Part shown: piece after piece, positions 7,859-17,700 of the stretch
Numbering within the stretch: position 1 is the stretch's first letter
Layout: every line of letters starts with the position of its first letter
Assembly: GCA_016794785.1 (NCBI GenBank)
Contig: JAEUHC010000008.1
Coordinates: forward strand, 1-64,000
Length of the DNA: 64,000 bases
Source of the DNA: Opitutaceae bacterium
Lineage (GTDB): Bacteria > Verrucomicrobiota > Verrucomicrobiia > Opitutales > Opitutaceae
Direction of reading: 5' to 3'
Notes under the pieces: model-generated
Seen by the model: only the letters and a program-made list of their open reading frames with translations
Databases searched by the model: none
Told to the model about the DNA's origin: nothing
Translations under genes and position numbers: made by a program

Positions 7859-9102
7859 CAGCGGTCGCACTCCCCCATCACGAAGTCGAGCGAGCCCAGG
7901 ATCGAGACGACGTCGGAAATCAAATTGCCGACGCAGACCTTCGGAAGGATCGAGAGGTTGCAGAACGAGGGGGAGCGGATCTTCAGGCGATAAGGGACGC
8001 CGCCGCCCTTGCTCACGATGAAAAAGCCGAGGATGCCCTTGGGGTTCTCCGCCTCGAAATAGACTTCGCCGGCCGGAATCTGCGGACCCTCGGTCACGAT
8101 CATGAAATTCTGGATGAGCTCTTCCATCGAGGTCATCACCTTGTCCTTCGGCGGCGCGAAAATGCGCTTCGCATCGGTCGCATACCACGGGCCGTCGGGG
8201 AATTTTCCGGTGACTTGCCGGATGATCCGCACCGACTGGCGCATCTCCTCGCCGCGCACGAGATAGCGGTCATAGCAGTCGCCCTTGGTGCCGACGGGCA
8301 CATCGAACTCATACTGCTCGTAGCCCGAGTAGGGCTTGTCCTTGCGCAGATCGAGTCCGACGCCGGAGCCGCGGAGATTCGGGCCGGTGAGGCCATAGGC
8401 GAGCGCGTCGGCCTTCGAGATCACGCCGACCCCGACCGTGCGGTCCATGAAGATTTTGTTTCGCGTGAGGAGCTTCAGCATCTCCTCGAGGATCGGCAGG
8501 AACTGATCGCAGAACGCGTTCACGCGGCCGAGCCAGCCCTCGGGCACATCGCGCGTGACGCCGCCGATGCGCGTGTAGCTCGTGGTGAAGCGCGCGCCGG
8601 TGAGCTCCTCGAAGAGCTTGTAGAGTTTCTCGCGCTCCTCGAGCGCGTAGAGCAGCACGCTCCAGGCGCCGACATCGAGGGCAAAGGCCCCGAGGCCCAT
8701 CAGGTGCGCGGAGATGCGCGCCATCTCGGCGGTGAGCACGCGAATGGCCTGGCAACGCGCCGGCACCTCAAGCTTGGCGAGGCGCTCCACCGCGATGGCG
8801 TAGGCCATGTTGTTGGCGAGTGGCGCGAGGTAGTCCAACCGGTCCGTGTAGGGCACGAACTGGTTGTAGGTCATGTTCTCCGCGATCTTCTCGTCGCCGC
8901 GGTGCAGGTAGCCGACGACCGGATCGGCCTTGGTGAGGATCTCGCCGTCGAGCTCCATCTGGAGGCGGAGCACGCCGTGGGTCGAGGGGTGCGAAGGCCC
9001 CATCGAGAGCGACATCTTCTCGGTCTGGAACTCCGCGGGCGCGGCCTGGGCGCCGGCGGCCGCCTTGGCCGCGCTGTCGGGATAGGAAAATTCGGTGGCC
9101 AT
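7858..9102 (-). CDS. nuoD: NADH-quinone oxidoreductase subunit D (49-kDa type)
   Basis: Peripheral-arm subunit that forms the quinone pocket with NuoB; related to the large subunit of NiFe hydrogenases. It has 414 residues. Family blocks are SMGPSHPSTHGVLRL (residues near 32-47), VGYLHRGDEKIAENMTYNQ, YTDRLDYLAPLANN, and the C-terminal GGVPYRLKIRSPSFCNLS region. The ATG at 9102 begins MATEFSYPD, 5 bp after nuoC. The reading frame extends upstream but there overlaps nuoC and is not coding. Confidence 0.96.
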   Translation of the reverse strand: MATEFSYPDSAAKAAAGAQAAPAEFQTEKMSLSMGPSHPSTHGVLRLQMELDGEILTKADPVVGYLHRGDEKIAENMTYNQFVPYTDRLDYLAPLANNMAYAIAVERLAKLEVPARCQAIRVLTAEMARISAHLMGLGAFALDVGAWSVLLYALEEREKLYKLFEELTGARFTTSYTRIGGVTRDVPEGWLGRVNAFCDQFLPILEEMLKLLTRNKIFMDRTVGVGVISKADALAYGLTGPNLRGSGVGLDLRKDKPYSGYEQYEFDVPVGTKGDCYDRYLVRGEEMRQSVRIIRQVTGKFPDGPWYATDAKRIFAPPKDKVMTSMEELIQNFMIVTEGPQIPAGEVYFEAENPKGILGFFIVSKGGGVPYRLKIRSPSFCNLSILPKVCVGNLISDVVSILGSLDFVMGECDR

Positions 9103-9107
9103 CGCGG

Positions 9108-9758
9108 TTAGTCTTTCACTTGCCGGAGCGGCGTTTGATCGGGGCGCGCGCGGCGATCCTCCCAGCTCTCGTCCTTGGCGCGCGGCTCGGCGTCGGTGAG
9201 GTTCATCTCGCCAGGCGAGGCGACAAACGGTCCGCCCGCCATCGGCGCCGCGATGACCTTGGTGCCGGTTTCCTCCTGAATGTCGGCGACCGGCAGCTCG
9301 GTCTCGATGCCAGCGAGGGGGAATTCCTTGCGCAATGGGTGATAGGGATAGCCGTCCCACATCAAAATGCGGCGCAGATCAGGATGCCCCTCAAATTTGA
9401 TGCCGAACATGTCGAAGCACTCGCGCTCGTGCCAGTTGGCGCCGGGCCAGAGGCTCACGATGCTCGGCGCCGTCGGCTCAGCGTCGGTGCCCGCGCAATT
9501 CGCCGCGATGCGCACGTAGCTGCCGGCGCGCGTCGTGGAGAGCAGGTGATAGACTACCGTGAAACGCGGCGCCGCGCCCTCGGCCCAGTCAATCGCCGTC
9601 ACATCCATCAGCAGATCAAACGCCCACTCGTCGCGCAGGAAGCGCAACGCCGCCACGAGATCGCCGGCCGGCACGTTGGCCGCCGGGTGATCGGCGGAGG
9701 CGCGGTCGGTGGCCTGCGGGAATTTCGCTTTGAGCGCGGTGAGGGCGTCGGCGGACAT
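9108..9758 (-). CDS. nuoC: NADH-quinone oxidoreductase subunit C
   Basis: 30-kDa-type peripheral-arm subunit, 216 residues, separate from NuoD rather than fused to it as in enterobacteria. The signature is WHERECFDMFGIKFEGHPDLRRILM followed by the WDGYPYHPLRKEFPL block. A C-terminal tail of about 45 residues, rich in charged and Pro residues, extends past the usual end. The ATG at 9758 is preceded directly by the hexad foldback repeat, and no Shine-Dalgarno motif is visible in that gap. Confidence 0.95.
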   Translation of the reverse strand: MSADALTALKAKFPQATDRASADHPAANVPAGDLVAALRFLRDEWAFDLLMDVTAIDWAEGAAPRFTVVYHLLSTTRAGSYVRIAANCAGTDAEPTAPSIVSLWPGANWHERECFDMFGIKFEGHPDLRRILMWDGYPYHPLRKEFPLAGIETELPVADIQEETGTKVIAAPMAGGPFVASPGEMNLTDAEPRAKDESWEDRRARPDQTPLRQVKD

Positions 9759-9763
9759 CAGGA

Positions 9764-9811
9764 AGTGAAAGGGAGAGTGAGAGTGAAAGTGGGTTTCACG
9801 CTCGCGTTCAC
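9764..9811. repeat. Hexad foldback repeat between nuoB and nuoC
   Basis: The nuoB-nuoC gap consists of 6-nt units on the plus strand (AGTGAA, AGGGAG, AGTGAG, AGTGAA, AGTGGG at 9764-9793), then TTTCAC-GCTCGC-GTTCAC at 9794-9811 in the opposite sense. It can fold as a GTGAAA...TTTCAC hairpin with an imperfect longer stem. The nuoB stop codon (9808-9810) lies inside the right arm, so the element reaches into the gene end. It differs in unit and sequence from the heptad families but has the same general layout. Confidence 0.6.
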
Positions 9812-10317
9812 GCCGACATGAGGCGGCTGGCCGAGGGCTCGGACCGCACTTTGTTCTGCAACTTCATCAAGGCATCGAGCAGCGCCTCGGGCCGCGGCGG
9901 GCAGCCGCTGACATAGACGTCCACCGGCACGATGCGATCCACGCCTTGGAGCGTGGCGTAGCTGCGATACATGCCGCCCGAGCTGGCGCACGCGCCCATG
10001 GCGATCACCCATTTCGGCGCGGCCATCTGATCGTAGATCCGGCGGACCTGCGGCGCCATTTTGTAGGTCACCGTGCCGGCCACGATCATGCAGTCCGATT
10101 GGCGCGGCGAAAAACGCATCACCTCGGCGCCGAAACGCGCGATGTCGAACCGCGCCCCGCCCACCGCCATCAACTCGATGGCGCAGCACGCAAGGCCCAT
10201 GGGCATCGGCCACATGGAGTTGGTGCGGATCCAGTTGATGGCCGCATCGGCGCGCGAGACGATCACGCCGCCCTCAACCTTGCTGTTGTAGCCGAGTTCG
10301 CTGTTGGCGGTGACCAT
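9808..10317 (-). CDS. nuoB: NADH-quinone oxidoreductase subunit B (N2 cluster)
   Basis: Subunit that holds the terminal 4Fe-4S cluster N2 next to the quinone site; 169 residues. The ligands are Cys44 and Cys45 (GLACCAIEL), Cys110 ([12 protein letters not shown]) and Cys139 ([10 protein letters not shown]). The ATG at 10317 was chosen as the usual N-terminus; the longer open frame upstream carries no family sequence. It is the first nuo gene seen. The 229 bp upstream to the SGNH hydrolase gene hold no ORF resembling nuoA and presumably carry the promoter, though I could not pick a convincing -35/-10 pair. Confidence 0.96.
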   Translation of the reverse strand: MVTANSELGYNSKVEGGVIVSRADAAINWIRTNSMWPMPMGLACCAIELMAVGGARFDIARFGAEVMRFSPRQSDCMIVAGTVTYKMAPQVRRIYDQMAAPKWVIAMGACASSGGMYRSYATLQGVDRIVPVDVYVSGCPPRPEALLDALMKLQNKVRSEPSASRLMSA

Positions 10318-10546
10318 GGGAACGTGGTGAGGTGGAGGTGGCGGAAATGAAAATCCTTCGCAGGCTTGGCTCCGCCCTCCCGCCGCGCAAGTCGCTTTTC
10401 CAGAAAAGCACAGCGGGGTGAGGCCAGTAGAGTTTCCAACAATCGCCATAAAGGCGTCTCACATCGCCTCCCCCGGCAAATGTTGTCATCAGGCTTGGCC
10501 GTCGCGAAGCGCGCGGCAGAAGCCACGCGTCCCAAGCCTCCTCCCG

Positions 10547-11287
10547 TCACCTCCCGCCCTTCGCACCGATGATCGATTCGATTGCTGAAGCCACTTGGCC
10601 GGCGAGACGGGCATAGCCTTGGGAGGTGAAGTGGACGTCACCCTCCCTGATGAAATGTTGTCCGGCAAAACTCCTCGTGAGCGCGAAAAGGTCGTTGGTC
10701 GGGATGCCGTGGCGCTGCATGACGCGCGCAGCGACGGCGTTGTATTTTTCGTCATCGCCGACGAATCGGCCGGCCTCGCCCTCCGGCACAAGGGTGGTGC
10801 TGGCCCAGACAAGCCTCGCGCCGGTGGTTTTCAGGCGAGCAACGAGCTTTTCGAGGTTGCGCTCGTAAGCATCCAGCGGTGTCGAAAGCTTTCCGCCGGC
10901 CTTGTCGCGGTTGCCCTGGTTCTTCGATGCCGGGTTACGGTAGCAGAGATCCCACAGGCCCCAGTTGAAATGGATCACGTCCCACTTGCGTTCGCCGAGC
11001 CAGAGGTCGATGCGTTCGAGCCCGATCGAGGTGTCGCCGCAGTTATCCGGGCCCTGTGCCCGCATCGGGCGGAACACGTTGGCCTTGCCGGCGAGTTTCG
11101 CACGCACGAGACGCGTGTAGCCGATCGAGATGGAGTCGCCGATGAGGAGGACGTTGGGCAGCGTCGGGTCAGGGGTGAAACTCCAGTCGCCCTTTGCGTC
11201 GGCTGGTGGCGTGTAGGGCGCAGCATCGGCGGCGCGGACGGCCTCAACTCCGGCGACAAGGATAAGAACGAGAAACAGATTTCTCAT
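10547..11287 (-). CDS. Secreted SGNH/GDSL-type hydrolase
   Basis: Probable exported esterase or carbohydrate esterase, 246 residues. A signal peptide is seen (MRNLFLVLILVAGVEAVRAA). Block I is LLIGDSISIG with the nucleophile at Ser52, and the catalytic pair block V is DVHFTSQGY with Asp217 and His219. The Asn of block III may lie in HFNWGLWDLC. The ATG at 11287 fits the signal peptide better than the Met 12 codons upstream. It is transcribed divergently from the TonB-dependent receptor, so the two may handle a shared glycan substrate, which is inference. The exact substrate cannot be told. Confidence 0.85.
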   Translation of the reverse strand: MRNLFLVLILVAGVEAVRAADAAPYTPPADAKGDWSFTPDPTLPNVLLIGDSISIGYTRLVRAKLAGKANVFRPMRAQGPDNCGDTSIGLERIDLWLGERKWDVIHFNWGLWDLCYRNPASKNQGNRDKAGGKLSTPLDAYERNLEKLVARLKTTGARLVWASTTLVPEGEAGRFVGDDEKYNAVAARVMQRHGIPTNDLFALTRSFAGQHFIREGDVHFTSQGYARLAGQVASAIESIIGAKGGR

Positions 11288-11413
11288 GGGGGGAGGAATG
11301 AAGCCCACCGGGCTCGCACTCAATCCTCAGCCTGAGTGTGGACACGGATTTTTGTCATGGACGAGGCAGACCACCTCGGTGTCTTTCAATCCGCACCCCG
11401 CACCCCGCTTCGC

Positions 11414-14284
11414 ATGAACTACCGTCCCCTTCCCCACCCGCGCGCCATCGTTGTGCTGCTTGGCCTTGGCGCCTCGGCCGTGTCTGGCCTTGCCCAGATC
11501 GCGCCCGCCGCCCCCACACCCAAGCCCACCGAAAAGGACGAAGTCACTATCCAGCTGTCTCCCTTTGAGGTCCGGCCCGAGGACGACTCCGGTTATCAGG
11601 CCGCCAACACCACCGCCGGCTCGCGCCTCAACTCCAAGCTCAAGGACACGCCCGCGGCCGTCTCGCCGTTCACCAAGGAATTTCTCGCCGACATCGGCGC
11701 GACCGACCTCGAGTCGATGCTGGCCTACGCCACCAACGTCGAGCGCGAGGTCGAGGATTCCACCAACGGCTTCAACAACCCGCCCGGCCGCGATTCCACG
11801 GGCAACGATTTCCGTTTCCGCGTGCGCGGCGTCGCCGGCTCCTCGTCCGTCAACTACGCCCAGTCCGCCGTGCCGGTCGATCTCTACAACATCGAGCGCG
11901 CGGAGGTCGCCAGCGGCCCCAACTCCATCCTCTTCGGCTTGGGCGCGCCGGGCGGCACCGTCGCGCTTTCGAGCAAGTTCGCCCAGCTCCGCCGCACCGC
12001 CACCTCCGCCAAGTCCGTCGTCGGCTCCTGGGATTATTTCCGCCACGAGCTCGACCACAACCATGTGCTCATCCGCGGAAAATTGGGCGTTCGCCTCCTC
12101 GGCCTTTATCAGGACGCCAAGGGCTGGCGCAAATGGGACCTCAACGAGCAGCGCCGCCTCACCGCCGCCTTCAGCTACCAGCCGTGGGCCAACACCGCCA
12201 TCCGAGGCAGCTATCAGGGCGGAAATTCGGCCAACAACATCAACCTGCCGTGGAACGCCACCGACTCCGTGACCTCATGGCTCGGAGCCAACCGCCCCGC
12301 CGCCGACGGTGCCGCCGTGCCGACGACCACCGCCTTTGGCACGGCCAACCGCTACACCTTCGTCGGCCAGGACAACGCCGTTTACAACTTCCGCTCCGAA
12401 CTCTTCAGCGCCCGCGCCCCGAGCACCACGCTCGTCTCGCCTGCGCTCATGGGCTACGCCTACAACCTCACCGGTCCCGGCGGCCTGCGCACGCAGAACT
12501 TCAACGAGTGGCAGTTCAAGATCGAGCAGCGCTTCACGCGCACGCTCGTCGCCGAGTTCGCCTATTTCCACAACGTCAACCGCATCCTTACGCGGGGCAA
12601 CGTGAACCCCAATCTCTTCCTCACCGGCGATCCTAATCCCAACATCCCCACCCACACGCTCGCCGTCGTGCCCAATCCTCGCGTGCGCCAGCTCTACCTT
12701 GAGGACAACTGGAGCCGCGATCCCTTCAAGGACCGCAACGAAATCCTCCGCCTCAGCGCCGCGTGGGAGGTGAGCCTCGGCAAATGGTTTGGCCGCCACC
12801 GCCTCGCCGGCCTCGCCGAGGCCACGCGGCAGGATCGGCTCCGCCGCTGGCAAAACGAAATCCTCGTCAACCAGGACAACCTCGCGATCTCCAACGCCGC
12901 CAACCCCGAGGCCGCCGCCAACCAGCCGTGGCGCCGCCGCTACGTGACCGAGGGCCAGTTCGAGACCTACTTCGCCGGCGACCCTTCGCAGACAATCCCG
13001 GAGTTCACCATCGGCGCCAACACCTACCATTCGCACTTCGCCTCCCGCACGCGCTCCAATTCCCACACGATTCAGGACGCCCGCTCGCTCATGTTCGCCT
13101 CGCAGAGCTACTGGTGGAAGGAACGTCTCGTCACCACGCTAGGCTACCGTGTCGATCCGATTGAGTTCCAGACCTACGATCAGGCGCGCATCACCGATCC
13201 CCGCGACCCGCGTTACACTTCGCGCCGATTCGCGCTCAACGAGTGGGATTTCAACGGCGGCATCGCCGTGAACAAATACCGGCCCAAGACCTTCACCGCC
13301 GGGGCCGTGCTCCACGTCCTCCCGCGCCTCTCGCTCTTCTACAACGAGTCGCGCAACAGCGGCACACCGCGCCTCGACCGCACCGTGCTCCCCACCGGCA
13401 AGACCCCGCCGCCCACCGAGGGCCTCGGCCACGACGTGGGCCTCATGATCGACGTGCTCGGCGACGACCGGCTCTTCTTCCGCTTCGGTGCCTACGAGAC
13501 CCGCCAGACCAAGGATGCCGCCATCATCCCGGACGGCCTCTCCGTCAACACCTCGACCTCCCTTGGGGGCACCGCGATGGTCAACATCTACAACGCCCTC
13601 CTCGCCGCCGGCCGCATCTCCCAGGCGCAGTTCGATTCCGAGCTGAAGTTCTACAACGCCGCCACCATCGACGCCGTCACCAAGGGCTGGGAGGCCGAGT
13701 TCATCGCCAACCCCACCAAGACCCTCACGCTCCGTCTCGGCGTCTCCTACTCCAAGCGCAAGCGCGAGAACTTCTTTGAGGAAGTCTACGGCTACTTCGC
13801 CGAGTGGGAGCCCAAGTGGCGCGCCGCCGCGGCCGGCGACCCAACGCTCCTCGCCACCGTCAACCAGCAACTCGCCACCGCGCACGAGAACATCGACGCT
13901 ATGGCCGCGCTGCAAAACAGCGGCTTCGGCACCCGCCCCTACAAGGCCAACCTCACCGCCCGCTACCGCATCGCCGAGGGCAAGCTCAAGGGCGCGTTCA
14001 TCGGCGGGGCCGGGCGTTTCCAGAGCCGCAACCTCACGCGCATCTCCCAAATCGACCGCCGCGAGATCTGGGGCACGCCCACGCTCTTTGCCGATTCCTT
14101 CGCCGGTTATCGCTTCACGTTCCCGGGCCGGAAAATCCCGATGAACGTGCAGCTCAACATCCGCAACATGTTCAACAGCTACCTCGTCGGCGTCGGCCGC
14201 CTCAACGCCCAGGAAAACGGCTACCTCCGCATCTACCTCAACGAGCCGCGCAACTACCGGCTCACGATCGGAGCGGAGTTTTGA
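11414..14284 (+). CDS. TonB-dependent outer-membrane receptor
   Basis: Outer-membrane beta-barrel transporter, 956 residues, of the large verrucomicrobial type. A signal peptide precedes the segment IQLSPFEVRPEDDSGYQAANTTAG, a pattern I associate with Opitutaceae receptors. A plug domain follows, with VERAEV-like IERAEVASGPNSILFG and GAPGGTVALSS. The C-terminal half is barrel, with the last strand ending in the aromatic residue of LTIGAEF. The ATG at 11414 gives a normal signal peptide; an earlier open Met at 11336 does not. The ligand is unknown, and the divergent SGNH hydrolase gene hints at a carbohydrate. Confidence 0.92.
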   Translation: MNYRPLPHPRAIVVLLGLGASAVSGLAQIAPAAPTPKPTEKDEVTIQLSPFEVRPEDDSGYQAANTTAGSRLNSKLKDTPAAVSPFTKEFLADIGATDLESMLAYATNVEREVEDSTNGFNNPPGRDSTGNDFRFRVRGVAGSSSVNYAQSAVPVDLYNIERAEVASGPNSILFGLGAPGGTVALSSKFAQLRRTATSAKSVVGSWDYFRHELDHNHVLIRGKLGVRLLGLYQDAKGWRKWDLNEQRRLTAAFSYQPWANTAIRGSYQGGNSANNINLPWNATDSVTSWLGANRPAADGAAVPTTTAFGTANRYTFVGQDNAVYNFRSELFSARAPSTTLVSPALMGYAYNLTGPGGLRTQNFNEWQFKIEQRFTRTLVAEFAYFHNVNRILTRGNVNPNLFLTGDPNPNIPTHTLAVVPNPRVRQLYLEDNWSRDPFKDRNEILRLSAAWEVSLGKWFGRHRLAGLAEATRQDRLRRWQNEILVNQDNLAISNAANPEAAANQPWRRRYVTEGQFETYFAGDPSQTIPEFTIGANTYHSHFASRTRSNSHTIQDARSLMFASQSYWWKERLVTTLGYRVDPIEFQTYDQARITDPRDPRYTSRRFALNEWDFNGGIAVNKYRPKTFTAGAVLHVLPRLSLFYNESRNSGTPRLDRTVLPTGKTPPPTEGLGHDVGLMIDVLGDDRLFFRFGAYETRQTKDAAIIPDGLSVNTSTSLGGTAMVNIYNALLAAGRISQAQFDSELKFYNAATIDAVTKGWEAEFIANPTKTLTLRLGVSYSKRKRENFFEEVYGYFAEWEPKWRAAAAGDPTLLATVNQQLATAHENIDAMAALQNSGFGTRPYKANLTARYRIAEGKLKGAFIGGAGRFQSRNLTRISQIDRREIWGTPTLFADSFAGYRFTFPGRKIPMNVQLNIRNMFNSYLVGVGRLNAQENGYLRIYLNEPRNYRLTIGAEF

Positions 14285-14303
14285 CCCGCGCCGCCCGCGC
14301 GGG
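14285..14303 (+). terminator. GC-rich hairpin after the receptor gene
   Basis: A 7-bp inverted repeat, CCCGCGC and GCGCGGG with a 5-nt loop, follows the stop codon directly. Only a short ATTT follows, so it may act as a weak terminator or an RNA end-protecting hairpin. Confidence 0.35.
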
Positions 14304-14390
14304 ATTTACCGTTGACCGCCGCGGGCCGGTCACGTTCTTTCGCCCTTCGTCCATTGGGCGGCGCCACTTGCGGGTGCCCGTCCAATCATC

Positions 14391-14480
14391 GGAGAGATGG
14401 CAGAGTGGTCGAATGCGCGCGCTTGGAAAGCGCGTGTAGCCGAAAGGCTACCGGGGGTTCGAATCCCTCTCTCTCCGCCA
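14391..14480 (+). tRNA. tRNA-Ser (anticodon GGA)
   Basis: A full type II cloverleaf of 90 nt including an encoded CCA. The acceptor strands GGAGAGA and TCTCTCC pair, the anticodon loop TTGGAAA lies between CGCGC and GCGCG, and the long variable arm is TGTAGCCGAAAGGCTACC. The T-arm is GGGGG-TTCGAAT-CCCTC. It reads UCC and UCU serine codons. Confidence 0.97.
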
Positions 14481-14745
14481 TTTTCAGCTTCCCCGCAGTG
14501 CCGGCGAATTGAGTCCATGCCCCGCATGCCATCCTTGGCGGCTTCAGGAATAACGCCTGATTCAAGGAAATTTCACGTTTCGAGCCACTCGTCCGGTTTC
14601 CCCATCACGCTGAACTGACGCAGTTCAATGAACCTCCCGCGGGAGTCGCTCCCACTTCCCCTCACGGGAGAAGCAGCGGACTTCATTTGGCCGCCTCCAG
14701 TGCCGAAATGAAAAGCCGCATGGAGCCGCCAAATAATCACCTGCC
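14481..14745. other. Gene-free stretch between tRNA-Ser and the histidine kinase
   Basis: I find no convincing coding region here. It contains a perfect 7-3-7 inverted repeat, TGAACTG-ACG-CAGTTCA, at 14611-14627, about 120 bp upstream of the kinase start. The repeat could be an operator or RNA hairpin. The rest shows no recognised element. Confidence 0.5.
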
Positions 14746-17700
14746 GTGACGTCAATTCGAGCCGGGCTGTTTTACCTGCTGCTCAGTGCGGCGGCGCAGG
14801 TCATGTTTGCCGCGCAATCCTATGTCCCGAAAATCACGGACCCGCTCTTGGATTCATCCCAATGGCAGAAAATCGAGGAACTCGATGGCCGGAGTCCGCA
14901 GTGCCTCGTGGAAGGGAAGGATGGAGCGGTGTGGTTTGGCGTCAGCCAAGGCCTGATGCGCTTCGACGGGATGAAGTGGACTGCGTTTGGAGCCAAGGAA
15001 GGCGCCGTCGACTCACCTGTCACAGCACTGCTGAGTTCCCGAGCGGGCCACATTGTGGCGGCATCCGAGCAGGGCATCATGAAGTTCGACGGCACAACGT
15101 GGACCCGACTATTCCAGACTCCGGTCGGCTATCCTCTGCAAACCTACTCCATGATCGAAGCTGCGGACGGAGCCCTTTGGGCGGCGACCGACAAGTGCTT
15201 CGTGAAAATTACCGCCGAAGAAACCATCATTCTCGCAGAGAGACTGTTTGCCCCGGAGGTGAAGGCTGCGTTTCCCACCGTCAGGGTCATCACGCTGCCC
15301 GCCACAAGGCCATTGGATGAACGGCCCGATCGACAGGTTCGCGCCGTCCACCAGACAAGGGAGGGCGCAATCTGGCTGGGTCTTTGTTACGGCGAAGTCT
15401 TCCGCTATGACGCCAGCCGTGGGGACTTGGATTCTCCGGGGGCATTTCACCGCCTGACCGCCGCCGAGGGTTTCCACCCGGGTCCGGGCGTGGTGTTCCA
15501 CGAAGGCCGAGATGGCGTGCTGTGGATCGGCAACATGGTGTCGCGCGTCGGATTGAACCAATACGACCCCGCGACGGGACGCTGCACATATGTCAGCTTT
15601 TCAGAGCTTTTCGGTTCCGATGATGTCGTGGCCTCTCTCATCGGCACCACCGATGGCGCCGTCTGGGCCGGCGGTCTGTCCAAGTTATTCCGATATGATG
15701 CCGGCGCCTGGCGCATCTACCGTGCGACCGACGCACCCCTCTCTGCTTCCCGCAATGTGCTGATGGAGTCGCGTGACGGCTTCCTGTGGGTGCTCGGCAT
15801 GCGGGATGGCGTCCAGAAAATCGATTACCGCGGCCGGCGCTGGACGCGATACGAAGGCCTCAACTACCAGTGCGACACGGCCGACGGCAGCCAGTGGTTC
15901 ATCAGCAGCGACAACGGCGTCGTGCGCTACGACGGAAAATTTTGGCAGCGTTATGGAGCGGAGGACGGTCTGATCGACGCGCCAAGCGCCCTGCTCGCGT
16001 CCCGCAGCGGACAACTGTGGGCTGCGGGCAGCCACCACGGGAAAGCCGCGACCGCCTGCTTTGATGGAAGCCGCTGGAGTCCAAAACTCCACGATCGCGA
16101 TTCTCCACCCTTCGGTTCCACGTTGGACTACCGCGCCGTTTTCGAGTCGGCCGATGGCTCCATGTGGTTTGCCTGTTACATCGACGCGGGCTCGGGCGGA
16201 CTGCTGCAATACAATCCGAGCCTTGGGCAGCCGCAGGACGATCGCGCGTGGAAAACCCACGTGCAAATGCCCGACTTCCGGACTTCGCAGGGGTTTGGGC
16301 AACTGGCTGACGGCCGCCTGTTCTCCGCCGCGGCCCCGGGCATGATGGAATACGATGGCCAGCAATGGCGGCCCTTCACGGTCGAGGGCGCCACGCAGTT
16401 TGACACTGTCACCAATTCACCCGACGGCACCGCAGTGTGGATCGCCGGACGAGGCCAAGGTCTCTTCCGTTACGATGGCAAGACCTTCACCCAGTTCAGC
16501 ATCAAGGACGGTCTTTCCTCCAACGGCGTGACGGCGTTGTTGTGCGAGAACAATCAGAGCGTGTGGGCCGCGACCAGCAAGGGCATCAGCCACTACGACG
16601 GCCAGGAATGGACTCCTCACGTCTTCCGCGAAGGGACGCTGACCATGGGGAACGAGAGCGGCAGCTTGAAGCGGTCGTCCGACGGCACACTTTGGATCAA
16701 CCGGCTCTCGCGCGAGTGGCTGCGCCGGGTTTTCCCCGGAGCGCGGATGACCGATTCGATCGCCAAGGATTTTTGGTGCATACGCTACCGGCCGGAGCGG
16801 GCTCCGCCGAAAACCGAATTCACCCTCGCGCTGCCCCGCGTGTCGCAGCCCGGCAACACGGTCGTGTCCTGGCGCGGAATCTCGCCCTGGTGGCATTCTC
16901 CAGAGGCCACCCTGAAGTATTCATATCGGCTGGATGGCGGCCCGTGGTCGCGCTTCGACCATGCCACAAGCCACGTTTTCTTGGAATTGCCGCACGGCAA
17001 ACGCGTGCTCGAAGTCCGCGCCCAGGACCGCGATCTCAACATCGAGACCACGCCGGCGCGGCTCGATTTTGAAGTGCTGCCGCCCGTCTGGCAGGAGCCG
17101 TGGTTCATCGGCGTCATCACCCTCCTCGTGGGAGCCATCGCCACGCAAACCGTCCGGGTCGTGCGTCACAGCCGTCGCCTCCGGCACAACAATCGGCAGC
17201 TGGAGCAAAGCAGCCGCCAGCTCATGGAGCAAAAGGCGCAGCTCGAAGGTGAAATCATCCAGCGCATGAAAATGGAGGCGGAGGTCGAGCAGGCGCACCG
17301 GCGATTGCTGGAGGCTTCTCGGCAAGCCGGCATGGCGGAGGTGGCGGTGAACGTCCTCCACAACGTGGGCAATGCCCTCAACAGTGTGAACGTCTCCGCC
17401 GCGCTGATCGCCGGCACCGTCCAGAAATCAAGGACCGGGCAGTTGTCCAAGGTCGCGGCCCTGTTGCGCGAACACGCGGCCGATCTCCCCGATTTCCTGA
17501 CCCACGATCCCAAGGGCAAAGTCGTGCCCAGCTACCTGCAGTCCCTCGCCCAGTCCACCCACCAGGAGCGCGAGATGCTGCTCGGGGAAATCAGCGTGTT
17601 GCAGAAGCATGTCGCCCAGATCAGTGCAACCATCTCACAGCAGCAGGCCCATGCCAGCACCGGACCGTTGCTGGAGCCGCTGGCTCCCGCCACCCTCGTG

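Noticed and set aside
10318..10546. Riboswitch or nuoA remnant upstream of nuoB
   Set aside because: No recognisable aptamer core or NuoA helix was found in any frame.
12275..14050. Minus-strand frames opposite the TonB-dependent receptor
   Set aside because: Gly/Glu/Val-rich antisense translations without start context or motifs.
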